Positions 33,202 through 41,572 of a stretch of DNA of 44,293 bases are shown one piece after another; within the stretch, counting starts at the first letter, position 1; every line of letters starts with the position of its first letter. A program made the position numbers and the translations under genes. The stretch is from IMG/VR virus record IMGVR_UViG_3300050821_009382, positions 1 to 44,293 of that record. One strand, 5' to 3'. Source of the DNA: a virus. The notes under the pieces were generated by a model. That model did not search any database. It was given only the letters and a program-made list of their open reading frames with translations, and was not told where the DNA came from.

Positions 33202-34257
33202 ATGGCACGAACGCTCAAAGAGAGGTACGAAATCCAACGAATCACACTGGTTCAGGAACGTGCCCAAATAGCAAACCGTCAATTGCTCAGAGAACATCGG
33301 GCGGCGCAGCTGCTCGTTGAAGCAATGAACGACCAAGACCTGAACAAAGTTTCTGCAATCGTGCAAAAATTGAACAGCATCAAAGTCCCAGAATTGCCCA
33401 AGTTGAGTGCGGCCATTGAACAAGCACAGGCCGAAATCAACAAGTACACTGCGGGCGGTCCCATCGCCGCGGCGTGGACGAAAATGAAAAAATTGGTCGG
33501 CATTGACAATCCCATCGTCAAGGTCGCGACCTTCGCTGACGCACTGGAAAAGGGATTTTCACAGATTCCCGTCATTCTCAAAAACAATGGCGTTGACCTC
33601 AAAAACGTTGACTTGAGTAAGAGCCTTGCTACGGTCTTGGCTGCTTCAAAAACGAATGGTGCAGGTTCCAGTGGACAACGAGCAGACGACTCAGTCTTAG
33701 GTTCAAAATCCAACGGAGCAGACCAGCACGAAACTCAAAATGAAGCCGACAATGACGTAGCGATTCAAGGCAAGTTAAAAAACATCGTCGCTCAACTTCA
33801 AAAAGCACTGTCTCCCGGCGGAATTTTTGGAGTCTTCAAAAAGGTTCCATACATCAGCAGCCAAGAATTGGCTCAAGAACTCATCCAAGCACCCATCCGA
33901 GTGTTTTCAACAGTTGCGAAACGCATCAATTCGGGTGCAAAGGCTGCAGAAATTGCCCCTGACTTGAAAGCTTCGGTCGACGGCCAAGGAAACGTAGAAA
34001 CCAAGGGGTCTGCATTTGCAGACCCAACTAAGCAAGCTTCACAGACTCAACCACCTCAACCCGCAACAGACCCGACAGCATCAACCAACAGCGTACCAAC
34101 AGGTCAATCTACACCTCAACCTTCAGGTGGTGGCGCTCAACAAAATTTCGCCGCGGCGAAGACAAAAGTTCAGGACATTTTGAAGCAGAACAGAGGCAAC
34201 ATTGACACTCTGGTCAAAAAGCTCATGGACGCGGGGCTGGACTACAACAAGCTGTGA
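33202..34257 (+). CDS. Unknown protein, helical with Gln/Pro/Thr-rich disordered linker
   Basis: 352 residues from ATG 33202 (GGAG about ten bases upstream). The frame could extend to 33097, but the first 35 codons there have poor support. The N-terminal 60 residues are a charged helix (ERYEIQRITLVQERAQIANR). Then comes a helical domain, a Ser/Gly/Gln/Pro/Thr-rich linker (about 185-330) and a short terminal helix (KVQDILKQNRGNIDTLVKKL). It may be a scaffold-like or virion protein, but this is a guess. Its end overlaps the convergent chaperonin gene by 16 bases. Confidence 0.7.
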   Translation: MARTLKERYEIQRITLVQERAQIANRQLLREHRAAQLLVEAMNDQDLNKVSAIVQKLNSIKVPELPKLSAAIEQAQAEINKYTAGGPIAAAWTKMKKLVGIDNPIVKVATFADALEKGFSQIPVILKNNGVDLKNVDLSKSLATVLAASKTNGAGSSGQRADDSVLGSKSNGADQHETQNEADNDVAIQGKLKNIVAQLQKALSPGGIFGVFKKVPYISSQELAQELIQAPIRVFSTVAKRINSGAKAAEIAPDLKASVDGQGNVETKGSAFADPTKQASQTQPPQPATDPTASTNSVPTGQSTPQPSGGGAQQNFAAAKTKVQDILKQNRGNIDTLVKKLMDAGLDYNKL

Positions 34258-35444
34258 GGAACAAACGCGCCGAGTTGTCTCAGCGTGTTGAAACATCGAC
34301 TTGAGTGAACTTGCGCGGCATATTCGGTGGCCACAAGTTCGCCCTCTGGCGTTACGCCATGGTCGACAGCTGACTTTAGTGCGCGAAGTGCATAGTCAAT
34401 CGCTTGAGAATTAGTGACCAGGTCTTTGTCGTCAGGCAATCTGATGACAACGTGATTGGGAGACAACGATTTGATTCGTTTGTCCAACAAGACACCCACG
34501 TCATCGACATTTTGTTTTGCACGTCTGAGCCGTAGTTCATTGACGTGAGCTTGAACTCTATGTGAAGTGTTGACGTTGGTCACTAACGTACGTCCCCTGA
34601 ATATTGTGACCTGGTCAACGTAAGGGAGTTCATTAAACTTGATTGAGCTAATCAGGTCACCCTTCAAACTTGAAACTAAATCACATCCACTGACGATTGA
34701 AATGTCAATCAACGTGTTCATTCCTTCGAGGTCAAAGCGAACTCCGACGGGTAACACTCGCAAACTGCCACGGTCGTAATTGACTTTCAGGGTGTGCTTG
34801 ACGTCATCACTAATTCCGCGAACGAAGATGATACAAGGTTCCTTTGCGCTCGAGGCTGCCTCGAGCAAGTGATGAATTTCTGAAACATTTTCAATGTGAC
34901 CGTCGATGCATGTCACTCGAGAAGACGTGAAATTGACGTCGATTGGCAATAGTTGTTGCAATTCAAAGGCGTATCCTCTGACGAGTTCTACTGACGGCAC
35001 CGATGATGACGTCTTTTCAATGATGATTCTGCCGCCGAATCCGCCCAACTCCAAGGCTCGTCGCAACATGGCTGAAATTTTCACCCCGCCCCGGGCGCTA
35101 TGTCGCTGGACTAAGTCCATCAATTGAAGTTCAGATGGAACTCGTGAAATAGCGGTGAATTGTTGTAGACATTCATCTTCCGACTTGGCGAATTTTTTTA
35201 GAACCAATTCAAGGGTCCGAGTGAAGCCTCCAGGCCCCAATTTTTCAGCTGCAAGAGCATGGGTCATGACAACTTCGTACAACGAACAATCGATGTCAGC
35301 TGCAAACTTGACGTTGAACAATGATTGCATCCGCGGATGAATGACTGGTCGGCCATCGACCCGGACGACGAATTTCTCCGCATCGCTCAGCGACAACAGG
35401 CACTGGACGATTCTCTTCAATGACGTGTCAATCGCTTCACTCAC
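34242..35444 (-). CDS. Diverged GroEL-like chaperonin, probably ATPase-deficient
   Basis: 400 residues that follow the GroEL order. VELVRGYAFE matches the start of the apical domain. EPCIIFVRGISDD, then VNYDRGSLRVLPVGVRFDLE, then MNTLIDISIVSGCDLVSS match the apical KPLLIIAEDVEGE...NTMRG...KAPGFGDRR...DIATLTGG stretch. VVIRLPDD and SQAIDYALRALKSAVDHGV match the returning equatorial segment, keeping the Asp equivalent to GroEL D398. GroEL's LGPKGRN, TITKDG (D52) and GDGTTT (D87) are not conserved; the last is replaced by LGPGGFTRT. The C-terminal equatorial part is much shorter than in GroEL (about 547 residues). GTG start, weak ribosome site. Confidence 0.82.
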   Translation of the reverse strand: MSEAIDTSLKRIVQCLLSLSDAEKFVVRVDGRPVIHPRMQSLFNVKFAADIDCSLYEVVMTHALAAEKLGPGGFTRTLELVLKKFAKSEDECLQQFTAISRVPSELQLMDLVQRHSARGGVKISAMLRRALELGGFGGRIIIEKTSSSVPSVELVRGYAFELQQLLPIDVNFTSSRVTCIDGHIENVSEIHHLLEAASSAKEPCIIFVRGISDDVKHTLKVNYDRGSLRVLPVGVRFDLEGMNTLIDISIVSGCDLVSSLKGDLISSIKFNELPYVDQVTIFRGRTLVTNVNTSHRVQAHVNELRLRRAKQNVDDVGVLLDKRIKSLSPNHVVIRLPDDKDLVTNSQAIDYALRALKSAVDHGVTPEGELVATEYAAQVHSSRCFNTLRQLGAFVPHSLL

Positions 35445-35456
35445 CGAAACATCGTA

Positions 35457-35894
35457 TCAAGGTTTGAACGCGATGTGTCCTGTGACAATATCATAAAGAA
35501 ATTTGCCGATACCTGTTAGCGTTCCAGTCACAAAAAGAGCTAAGGTCCAAGTGTATATCTTGTTTGACTTAGTAATCCACCGACCATGGTCTTTGACGGT
35601 GACATACATTCCTTTTTCAGGGTCATAAATGAGTGCATGTATGTCGGCGACCTGTGAACTAGTCCCCTTTTGCGTTTCTCGCATTGTTTCTTGAACAGAT
35701 TCAATCTTAGTGACTTTTGCAGTCAAATCTTCGAAACCGCCATTGAGCACGGGAGCATTGAGTTTTTGTTCAAGGCGTTCTAAAATTCTGTCTTGAGAAT
35801 CAAGCTGAGAAAGCATACGTTCTTCAAAAGGCGACGTCACATTCCTACGTGCCTTTTTGAAGGGAGTTTGGGGTGGTCGTGATTCTTTACCCAT
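35457..35894 (-). CDS. Coiled-coil protein with C-terminal membrane helix
   Basis: 145 residues: a basic N-terminus, a helical coiled-coil-like region (about 25-75, RMLSQLDSQDRILERLEQKL), then one transmembrane segment near the C-terminus (IYTWTLALFVTGTLTGIGKF). The layout resembles small haemolysin XhlA-like or holin-associated phage proteins, but lysis is not established. AGGAG lies about nine bases before ATG 35894. It is transcribed just before the chaperonin gene. Confidence 0.65.
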   Translation of the reverse strand: MGKESRPPQTPFKKARRNVTSPFEERMLSQLDSQDRILERLEQKLNAPVLNGGFEDLTAKVTKIESVQETMRETQKGTSSQVADIHALIYDPEKGMYVTVKDHGRWITKSNKIYTWTLALFVTGTLTGIGKFLYDIVTGHIAFKP

Positions 35895-36093
35895 CGCGCG
35901 CGCTCCTACGGGCTCTTTAAGTTCTCTGTTCTTTTAAATCTTAATTTCCTCTAGTCTCTAGACAGATCTAAGCTAGACAGAACAAATGGACATTGAGCGA
36001 GATGCTACAGTGTTCTTAAGTATGACGCATGCGAAGATTCTCAAATTAGTTCTTACAGTGAACAGTCGACAAGGTAGGGTCTAAGATTACACT
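35895..36093. promoter_or_regulatory. Divergent intergenic region, longest gene-free stretch
   Basis: 199 bases between two divergent genes, AT-rich in the middle, so it should hold promoters for both directions. A nine-base direct repeat CTAGACAGA occurs at 35958-35966 and 35973-35981. I could not identify a convincing -35/-10 pair; TTGAGC followed 17 bases later by TTAAGT (plus strand) is a weak candidate. AAGGTAGGG at 36071 may serve the 36094 gene, although it lies 14 bases away. Confidence 0.4.
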
Positions 36094-38130
36094 GTGCAGC
36101 ACTTTGATTTCAACAGCAGCGTCTTCGGAACAAAAATCAACATCCCGGTCACGGCTGAAGTCATTTTCGTTAGTGATTTATTTGTCGAAGATTATGTCGG
36201 AGGCGCGGAACTCACGTCGGAGGCTCTGATAACTTCCAGCCCATATTCAGTCTTCAAATTGCATTCCAAAGACGTCACTCTTGACCTTCTCCAGGAGGGA
36301 CACGAAAAATTTTGGATTTTCGGGAACTTTTCGCAGCTCAACCCACAACTAATCCCCAGCATCGTCGGCAACATGCGATATTCGGTGCTGGAGTACGACT
36401 ACAAATACTGCAAGTATCGCTCGCCTGAAAAGCATTTCAGCGTCGAGGGCACGCCGTGTGATTGCGTGAATCAGGTCAACGGCAAGATGGTGAGCGCTTT
36501 CTACTACGGTTCAATGGGTTTGTGGTGGATGTCACAGGCTCAGATGGACCGCTACGTCACTGCATTTCCATTTCTTGCCGAAAAGTCAAACGTTGTGTTA
36601 TCCAGCGTTTTCAGTTCAGCGACGCTCGACACCATTTGCAAATTGCGACAAAAGACCAGCGAGCGCAAAGGTTGGATTGTCCTGGGTTCGCAGTCGTGGA
36701 TTAAGGGCCTCGACGACGCTGAACGCTGGTGCATTGACACCAACAAATCACATGAAGTCGTCTGGAACATGTCGTATGAAGCATTGCTTGCGAAACTGGC
36801 AACCGTTGAGGGGTTCGTATACCTTCCCAAAGGCGGCGACACGTGCCCACGCATGGTCATCGAAGCGAAGCTCCTCGGGTGTAAATTGCACCTCAACGAC
36901 AACGTCCAACACAAGGATGAACCGTGGTTTGCAACAAATGACATCGATTCAATCCAGGATTACTTGACGCAGGCGCCCGGAATATTCTGGGGAGGCATCA
37001 AGGGCATGATTGAGCACCGTCCCACCATCTCGGGATACGTCACCGTCTACAATGCAGTCAAACAACAATATCCATTCGTGCAGTGCATCAAGAGCATGCT
37101 TGAATTTTGTGATGAGGTATGCGTAGTCGACGGGGGTTCAACAGATGGAACGCTTGACAATCTTGTGTTCATAGCGTATCCTGGAACGCACGGCGTTTCT
37201 GAGGACATCTGTTTGGTCGAAGACATCAGGTGCATGCTTGAATTGACGAAAGCAGTGGGCGAAAAATCATACGAACTGCCTGACACTTTTGGTAAGTGGC
37301 GTCGCGACCCGCGTATCCGTGTTAAAATCATCCCACGCGATTGGACTTCTAAGCGTCATCCCGTCTTCGACGGCATGCAAAAAGCAGAAGCCCGTGCAAT
37401 GTGCACCAAAGAGTTCTGTTGGCAGATGGACGCCGATGAAGTCGTGCATGAGGATGATGCAATCAAAATTGCCAACCTCTGCAGGTCAATTCCGAACAAC
37501 GTAGACGTCTTGTCGTTGCCGTTCGTTGAATATTGGGGAGGGCCTGAAAAAGTTCGCATTGACATACAACCGCACAAGTGGAGGTTGAGTCGCAATAAAC
37601 CACACATCACTCACGGCATTCCAATCGAGCTACGATGCACCGACGTCGATGGAAATACGTACGCATTGCCGGGAACTGACGGCTGTGACATGGTGGACGT
37701 CAGTTCGGGCGAACGCATTCCTCACGCCAATTTTTACACTACCGACGTAGAGAACGCCCGCCAGGCGGCTCTCGGAGGCAATGAACAGGCTCGTTTGGCG
37801 TATGAACAGTGGTTCAACCAAGTCGTCAGCAACCTACCAGGTGTCTTCCACTACAGCTGGTACGACCTCCCGCGTAAAATCAAGTTGTACCGCGACTATT
37901 GGACAAGACATTGGGTTCAGTTATACGGACAAGAATATGTCGACACAGCTGACCAGAATATGATGTTCGGTATTCCTTGGGCTCAAGTTACAGATGAAAT
38001 GATTGGACAACGTGCTGCACAGATGAAACAGTTGTTGGGTGGCTGGATTTGGCACCGCGCATGGGATGGTGTGCAAACCACACCTCACATCACTTGCAAT
38101 CGAACACAACCTAAGGTGATGTTGTCATGA
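36094..38130 (+). CDS. Two-domain glycosyltransferase (GT4-like plus GT2)
   Basis: 678 residues. The N-terminal half (about 15-290) looks like a GT-B fold of the GT4 type, with GGAELTSEAL near the start, GSQSWIKG, and FVYLPKGGDTCPRMVIEAKL, equivalent to the donor-binding E-x7-E region. The C-terminal half (about 310-620) is a GT-A/GT2 domain with CVVDGGSTDGTL (about 341-352) and the metal-binding QMDADEV (about 443). Such fusions can add two sugars in turn. The GTG start is supported by frame; the ribosome site is distant. It is followed by ATGA-coupled small genes. Confidence 0.85.
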   Translation: MQHFDFNSSVFGTKINIPVTAEVIFVSDLFVEDYVGGAELTSEALITSSPYSVFKLHSKDVTLDLLQEGHEKFWIFGNFSQLNPQLIPSIVGNMRYSVLEYDYKYCKYRSPEKHFSVEGTPCDCVNQVNGKMVSAFYYGSMGLWWMSQAQMDRYVTAFPFLAEKSNVVLSSVFSSATLDTICKLRQKTSERKGWIVLGSQSWIKGLDDAERWCIDTNKSHEVVWNMSYEALLAKLATVEGFVYLPKGGDTCPRMVIEAKLLGCKLHLNDNVQHKDEPWFATNDIDSIQDYLTQAPGIFWGGIKGMIEHRPTISGYVTVYNAVKQQYPFVQCIKSMLEFCDEVCVVDGGSTDGTLDNLVFIAYPGTHGVSEDICLVEDIRCMLELTKAVGEKSYELPDTFGKWRRDPRIRVKIIPRDWTSKRHPVFDGMQKAEARAMCTKEFCWQMDADEVVHEDDAIKIANLCRSIPNNVDVLSLPFVEYWGGPEKVRIDIQPHKWRLSRNKPHITHGIPIELRCTDVDGNTYALPGTDGCDMVDVSSGERIPHANFYTTDVENARQAALGGNEQARLAYEQWFNQVVSNLPGVFHYSWYDLPRKIKLYRDYWTRHWVQLYGQEYVDTADQNMMFGIPWAQVTDEMIGQRAAQMKQLLGGWIWHRAWDGVQTTPHITCNRTQPKVMLS

Positions 38131-38258
38131 AGTTCGTCATGTATATGAGCAAGGGTCGTGGATACTTCCACGACATCAGAACGGGCGCCTATGAGGTCAG
38201 ATTCTTGACAGGCTTCCGCAGACTCATGGGGTGGGTCTACGACTTGTTAGGAGGGTGA
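38127..38258 (+). CDS. Very small unknown protein (43 residues)
   Basis: Starts with an ATG overlapping the glycosyltransferase stop as ATGA and ends just before the ribosome site of the next gene. The product (MKFVMYMSKGRGYFHDIRTG and 23 more residues) is basic and aromatic, with no membrane segment. The coupling and the tight fit between neighbours support it; function unknown. Confidence 0.5.
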   Translation: MKFVMYMSKGRGYFHDIRTGAYEVRFLTGFRRLMGWVYDLLGG

Positions 38259-38262
38259 TGTT

Positions 38263-38451
38263 ATGAAAGAATCTTTGTCATTCGATGACCTGGTCACTTT
38301 TTTGTACTTGATGATGCGTGATGCGGCTCCTTCGGGTGAAGTCGTCAGAATTGTTCGGATGATAAAGTGGGGTAAAAGTGAGGAGACGACTTACAGTAGC
38401 CCAGAGCTTCATGCGTATGCGGTACGTTTGGCAAATGAGATGCTCACATGA
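38263..38451 (+). CDS. Small unknown protein (62 residues)
   Basis: AGGAGGG lies seven bases before ATG 38263. The product is helical, with SFDDLVTFLYLMMRDA at the start and HAYAVRLANEML at the end. It overlaps the next gene by ATGA. No family recognised. Confidence 0.6.
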   Translation: MKESLSFDDLVTFLYLMMRDAAPSGEVVRIVRMIKWGKSEETTYSSPELHAYAVRLANEMLT

Positions 38452-38681
38452 AACTGACAATTCGAGCTCGAGTTCTACACCTGTTGTTAAATGCCCAAGA
38501 ACCATTCACCGCCACGATGCTGTGTGAATTGATGTCAATCGGACCTTCGCCCGTACAATTGTCTTCACTGTCAAGCGTCTTGAAGAGGATGCATGACGAA
38601 GGTTTATTGTATCGTGTGAACGGATGGGGCCCTCGAGGAGGTTACGGATACATGTTGACGATGAAAGGATATGACACGTGA
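38448..38681 (+). CDS. Small winged-helix-like protein
   Basis: 77 residues. Helices RARVLHLLLNAQEPFTATML and SSLSSVLKRMHDEGLLYRV, followed by a short beta hairpin (GYGYMLTMKGYD), make a winged-helix pattern like MarR/ArsR-type DNA-binding proteins. It may regulate the cassette; this is inferred from fold only. Overlapped by its neighbours on both sides (ATGA before, GTGA after). Confidence 0.6.
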   Translation: MKLTIRARVLHLLLNAQEPFTATMLCELMSIGPSPVQLSSLSSVLKRMHDEGLLYRVNGWGPRGGYGYMLTMKGYDT

Positions 38682-38935
38682 GTTCAGACCTCATTGATGA
38701 TTTATCAGACGCACACGGAGTGTCACTTGGTCTCGTGATGAACGTACATGGACATGTATTTCTGACATTACACGGTGTAATCAATGACCATGGGCACGAC
38801 CGCGATGCAATTGATTTTGATATTGTCACCCTTCATTTGCCTCCCACCGCTGATGGCCACGCACAAGCAAAAATCATTGAAAATGCCTTACGCGAATGGC
38901 GAGAACACACAACATTTACTGAGGAACAATTATGA
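38678..38935 (+). CDS. Small unknown His/Asp-rich protein
   Basis: 85 residues from GTG 38678 (GTGA overlap). The middle is rich in His and Asp (NVHGHVFLTLHGVINDHGHD), suggestive of metal binding but not a known motif. It is coupled by ATGA to the methyltransferase gene. Confidence 0.6.
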   Translation: MSSDLIDDLSDAHGVSLGLVMNVHGHVFLTLHGVINDHGHDRDAIDFDIVTLHLPPTADGHAQAKIIENALREWREHTTFTEEQL

Positions 38936-39666
38936 AAACTATCGGCATCAAGCAGAAGCTCACTGAAATGGGTGTCGACGTCGACGCTATCGTGATGGGT
39001 GACTTTGACCGCATCGGCGAATTCACCGCCAAGCGAGAACGAGGGCAAAACGACCCGGGATTCAAGAAACACGGCGCCTTCTATCGAAGCAACTACGAGC
39101 GCGGAATCCTCATCTACCACCTCATCCGTCAGAACAATTTGACGTCAATGTTAGAGATTGGCTTCGGTCGTGGTTACGGCACCTTGTGCGCAGCAAAGGC
39201 CTTTCACGACATGGGAATCATCGGCAAGGTGATGACCGTCGACCCTAACTTTGACGAACGATTCATCAATGCTTTGGGTCAGGTCTTCCCCAAAGAATGG
39301 TTCAACTGCATCCAATTTGCACAGGGAACTTCACGTGAAGTCCTCCCACAAATCAATGAAAAATTTGACCTGGTCTACATCGACGGTGACCATTCCTATG
39401 AAGGAACCAAGTTCGATTGGGAGAACACCAAAGATAAATGGAATCGATTCGTCCTGTTTGATGACTATCACATGGCGTCAAAGGATGACCCGGGCATCAA
39501 GTGCAACAAATTGATTGACGAGATTGATGATTCAACGAAAGAACTCATCATAATGGACAGACGCATATTTTTTGACGACCGTCAGACGCCTGATGAACTA
39601 ATCAACTATGGTCAAGTGTTGTTGACGGCTCCTGCTCCCGTGGAGGTCGAACGTGCCGACTGGTGA
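38932..39666 (+). CDS. Class I SAM-dependent methyltransferase
   Basis: 244 residues. The SAM-binding motif I is LEIGFGRGYGTL (about 73-84), an acidic strand end is VMTVDPNF (about 100), and DLVYIDGDHSYEGTKFDW (about 145-162) is characteristic of the Methyltransf_24 family, which includes sugar and small-molecule methyltransferases. Surrounded by glycosyltransferases, it probably methylates a sugar or a sugar-bearing component. GAGGAA precedes the ATG. The last 14 bases overlap the next gene. Confidence 0.85.
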   Translation: MKTIGIKQKLTEMGVDVDAIVMGDFDRIGEFTAKRERGQNDPGFKKHGAFYRSNYERGILIYHLIRQNNLTSMLEIGFGRGYGTLCAAKAFHDMGIIGKVMTVDPNFDERFINALGQVFPKEWFNCIQFAQGTSREVLPQINEKFDLVYIDGDHSYEGTKFDWENTKDKWNRFVLFDDYHMASKDDPGIKCNKLIDEIDDSTKELIIMDRRIFFDDRQTPDELINYGQVLLTAPAPVEVERADW

Positions 39667-39994
39667 TGACAATGACGTGTTGGTGAAGATAATTCAGTTG
39701 CCCCGTGAACCGCGGTCACCTGCTGACGTATTCAAAAATCCTCCTCAATTCGGTCTTGCTGAACACTCTGATTGGCAACCCGCATTTTCACTTTCACGAC
39801 AACAGCGAGAGCAAACGTCTGAATGGATGAATCGTCACGAAATTGAAAAACACCGCCCTGACGGCAGCGTCAGGTACACGGGTGCGATTGGGGGTGCCTA
39901 CACGTGGCAATTCACCCCGACGACGCTCGGCACGGTGACAAAAGTAGTGTGTTCATGTGGGGAGGTGTTGGATGTCTCAGACTATGACTGGTGA
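39653..39994 (+). CDS. Unknown small protein
   Basis: 113 residues from GTG 39653, with GGAGGT at good spacing inside the end of the methyltransferase gene. The C-terminal part (GTVTKVVCSCGEVLDVSDYD) has a CSCG element that looks like half of a zinc ribbon. It overlaps the next glycosyltransferase gene by 23 bases. Function unknown. Confidence 0.6.
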   Translation: MPTGDDNDVLVKIIQLPREPRSPADVFKNPPQFGLAEHSDWQPAFSLSRQQREQTSEWMNRHEIEKHRPDGSVRYTGAIGGAYTWQFTPTTLGTVTKVVCSCGEVLDVSDYDW

Positions 39995-40808
39995 AAATCG
40001 ATTTTGCTTTGTCGCTCCGATGTGGAATGCCACCCGCACAGTGGGTCAGATGTTAGCGTCTATCTGTTGTCAGTCATATACGAACTGGCGCATCATCCTC
40101 ATTGACGACAAATCAGACAGTTCACACTGCATCCACGAGAACGAAGCCATCAATGACTGGCGTGACATGGTTCAGCCCGGGTGGCGTACTTCAGCGGGAG
40201 ATGAACCCAAGCAAACGAAAATTGACGTCATTTGGAACGACACCAAGCAATGGGAGACCGCCAACGTCCTGAAGGGCATCTCAATGTGTGAGGACGATGA
40301 CGTCATTTGCAGAATTGACGCGGACGACTATCTCACCGACCTCGATGCATTGATGTATCTGAATGCATTTTATAACCAGACGAAGGCCGACGCCCTCTGG
40401 ACTGCACACCGCTGGGGCTTCACTGACAAGAACATCAGCGGACCCATACCTCCAGACGCCGACCCCTACGTGCACCCGTGGGTGAGCAGTCACCTCAAGA
40501 CATTTCGCAAGCGACTCATCAACGGCGTTCCTTACGAGAATTTCACCAACATGAATGGTGACCTCGTTCGTCGCTGCGGCGATCAGGCTGTGTTTTTACC
40601 ATGTTTGCATCGTGCTACACGACGAGGATATGTTCCTCGTGTTTTCTACCACTATTCAATTGATGAACAAGATGGTAAAGTGTACCAAACGGACGATGCC
40701 CATTTTCAAAGAGATGAAGCTGACTTCATCAGAAAACGTGGTTACGTGTCACTGGGACAAACGTGGGAAAGCGTGCTACATGAAAGCTCGAAAACCACTT
40801 CAAGCTGA
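39972..40808 (+). CDS. Family 2 glycosyltransferase
   Basis: 278 residues from ATG 39972, with GGGGAGGTG upstream (a GTG at 39957 is also possible). GT-A features: FCFVAPMWNATRTVGQMLAS at the start, IILIDDKSDS (nucleotide-sugar binding) and VICRIDADDYL (DxD metal site, about 115). The C-terminus after about residue 260 (WESVLHESSKTTSS) runs into the start of an inserted HNH endonuclease gene and may be a rewritten tail. Confidence 0.85.
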   Translation: MSQTMTGENRFCFVAPMWNATRTVGQMLASICCQSYTNWRIILIDDKSDSSHCIHENEAINDWRDMVQPGWRTSAGDEPKQTKIDVIWNDTKQWETANVLKGISMCEDDDVICRIDADDYLTDLDALMYLNAFYNQTKADALWTAHRWGFTDKNISGPIPPDADPYVHPWVSSHLKTFRKRLINGVPYENFTNMNGDLVRRCGDQAVFLPCLHRATRRGYVPRVFYHYSIDEQDGKVYQTDDAHFQRDEADFIRKRGYVSLGQTWESVLHESSKTTSS

Positions 40809-41340
40809 AATCATCGAGAAAATCGTAGAACTCTATAAGAGTTTGTCAGCGGTTGATGTTTACAGACGTCTAAAAACTAACGGCGTTGACATCACATATG
40901 GTCATGTATTAGCAGTTCTTCATGGTCGGGTTGTTGTGCGCTCAAGAAGTGAGGCCAATAGAACATCTGTGATGAAGACAACTCGTGCATGTAAACATTG
41001 CGATCAATCATACGTCATCATCAATCCTGCTCAGGTTTATTGTAGGACATGTTGTCCCAGCAACATTCCCCAAGCGTATGATCGTCTCAAATATTACAGT
41101 CTCTCACATCCTGAGTTTGAATCTCTGATTCAAAAACAGAATAACTGTTGTGCTATTTGTGAGAACCCTCTACGACATGGAGGACGTACAGGTCTCAATG
41201 TTGACCATTGCCATATTACAGGAAAAGTGAGAGGCATTGTGTGTCATAAGTGTAACATGATGATTGGGTTTGTTGATGGTGAAGGATGGTTCAATCGACT
41301 TCAACAATTGGGTCAGTACATCGCCGCAGGATACATGTGA
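40780..41340 (+). CDS. HNH / endonuclease VII-like homing endonuclease
   Basis: 187 residues from ATG 40780. An N-terminal helix-turn-helix-like part (EKIVELYKSLSAVDVYRRLK) precedes a zinc-binding segment (CKHCDQSY, CRTC) and a His-Me finger nuclease CAICENPL followed by LNVDHCHITGKVRGIVCHKC, the recombination-endonuclease VII pattern with DH and four zinc Cys. In a glycosyltransferase cassette and AT-richer than its surroundings, it is most likely a mobile free-standing endonuclease rather than the phage's own junction resolvase. It overlaps its upstream neighbour by 29 bases and the downstream one by GTGA. Confidence 0.82.
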   Translation: MKARKPLQAEIIEKIVELYKSLSAVDVYRRLKTNGVDITYGHVLAVLHGRVVVRSRSEANRTSVMKTTRACKHCDQSYVIINPAQVYCRTCCPSNIPQAYDRLKYYSLSHPEFESLIQKQNNCCAICENPLRHGGRTGLNVDHCHITGKVRGIVCHKCNMMIGFVDGEGWFNRLQQLGQYIAAGYM

Positions 41341-41540
41341 CACCTGGTGACTGGTTCGATCAAGCATTGATACGCCCTGGTCTAGTCGTTTCCATGTCAG
41401 ACGAATTTCATGCGTGTGTCCTCACAGAGGCAGGATTGATGTACGTCGCCTGGCATGATAAACCCGTACAATGGATGTGGCATGAAGACATGTCGCTAGA
41501 TGAATGGCACGCCTGGCGCGACAAATTTCTCATCGAGTGA
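41337..41540 (+). CDS. Small unknown Trp-rich protein
   Basis: 67 residues from GTG 41337, overlapping the endonuclease stop as GTGA. The product is rich in Trp, His and Asp (VQWMWHEDMSLDEWHAWRD). No family recognised. An upstream ATG in the same frame lies inside the endonuclease gene and is unlikely. Confidence 0.6.
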   Translation: MTPGDWFDQALIRPGLVVSMSDEFHACVLTEAGLMYVAWHDKPVQWMWHEDMSLDEWHAWRDKFLIE

Positions 41541-41572
41541 AACCGTGCACCATGCTGTGGTAATGTAGTCAT

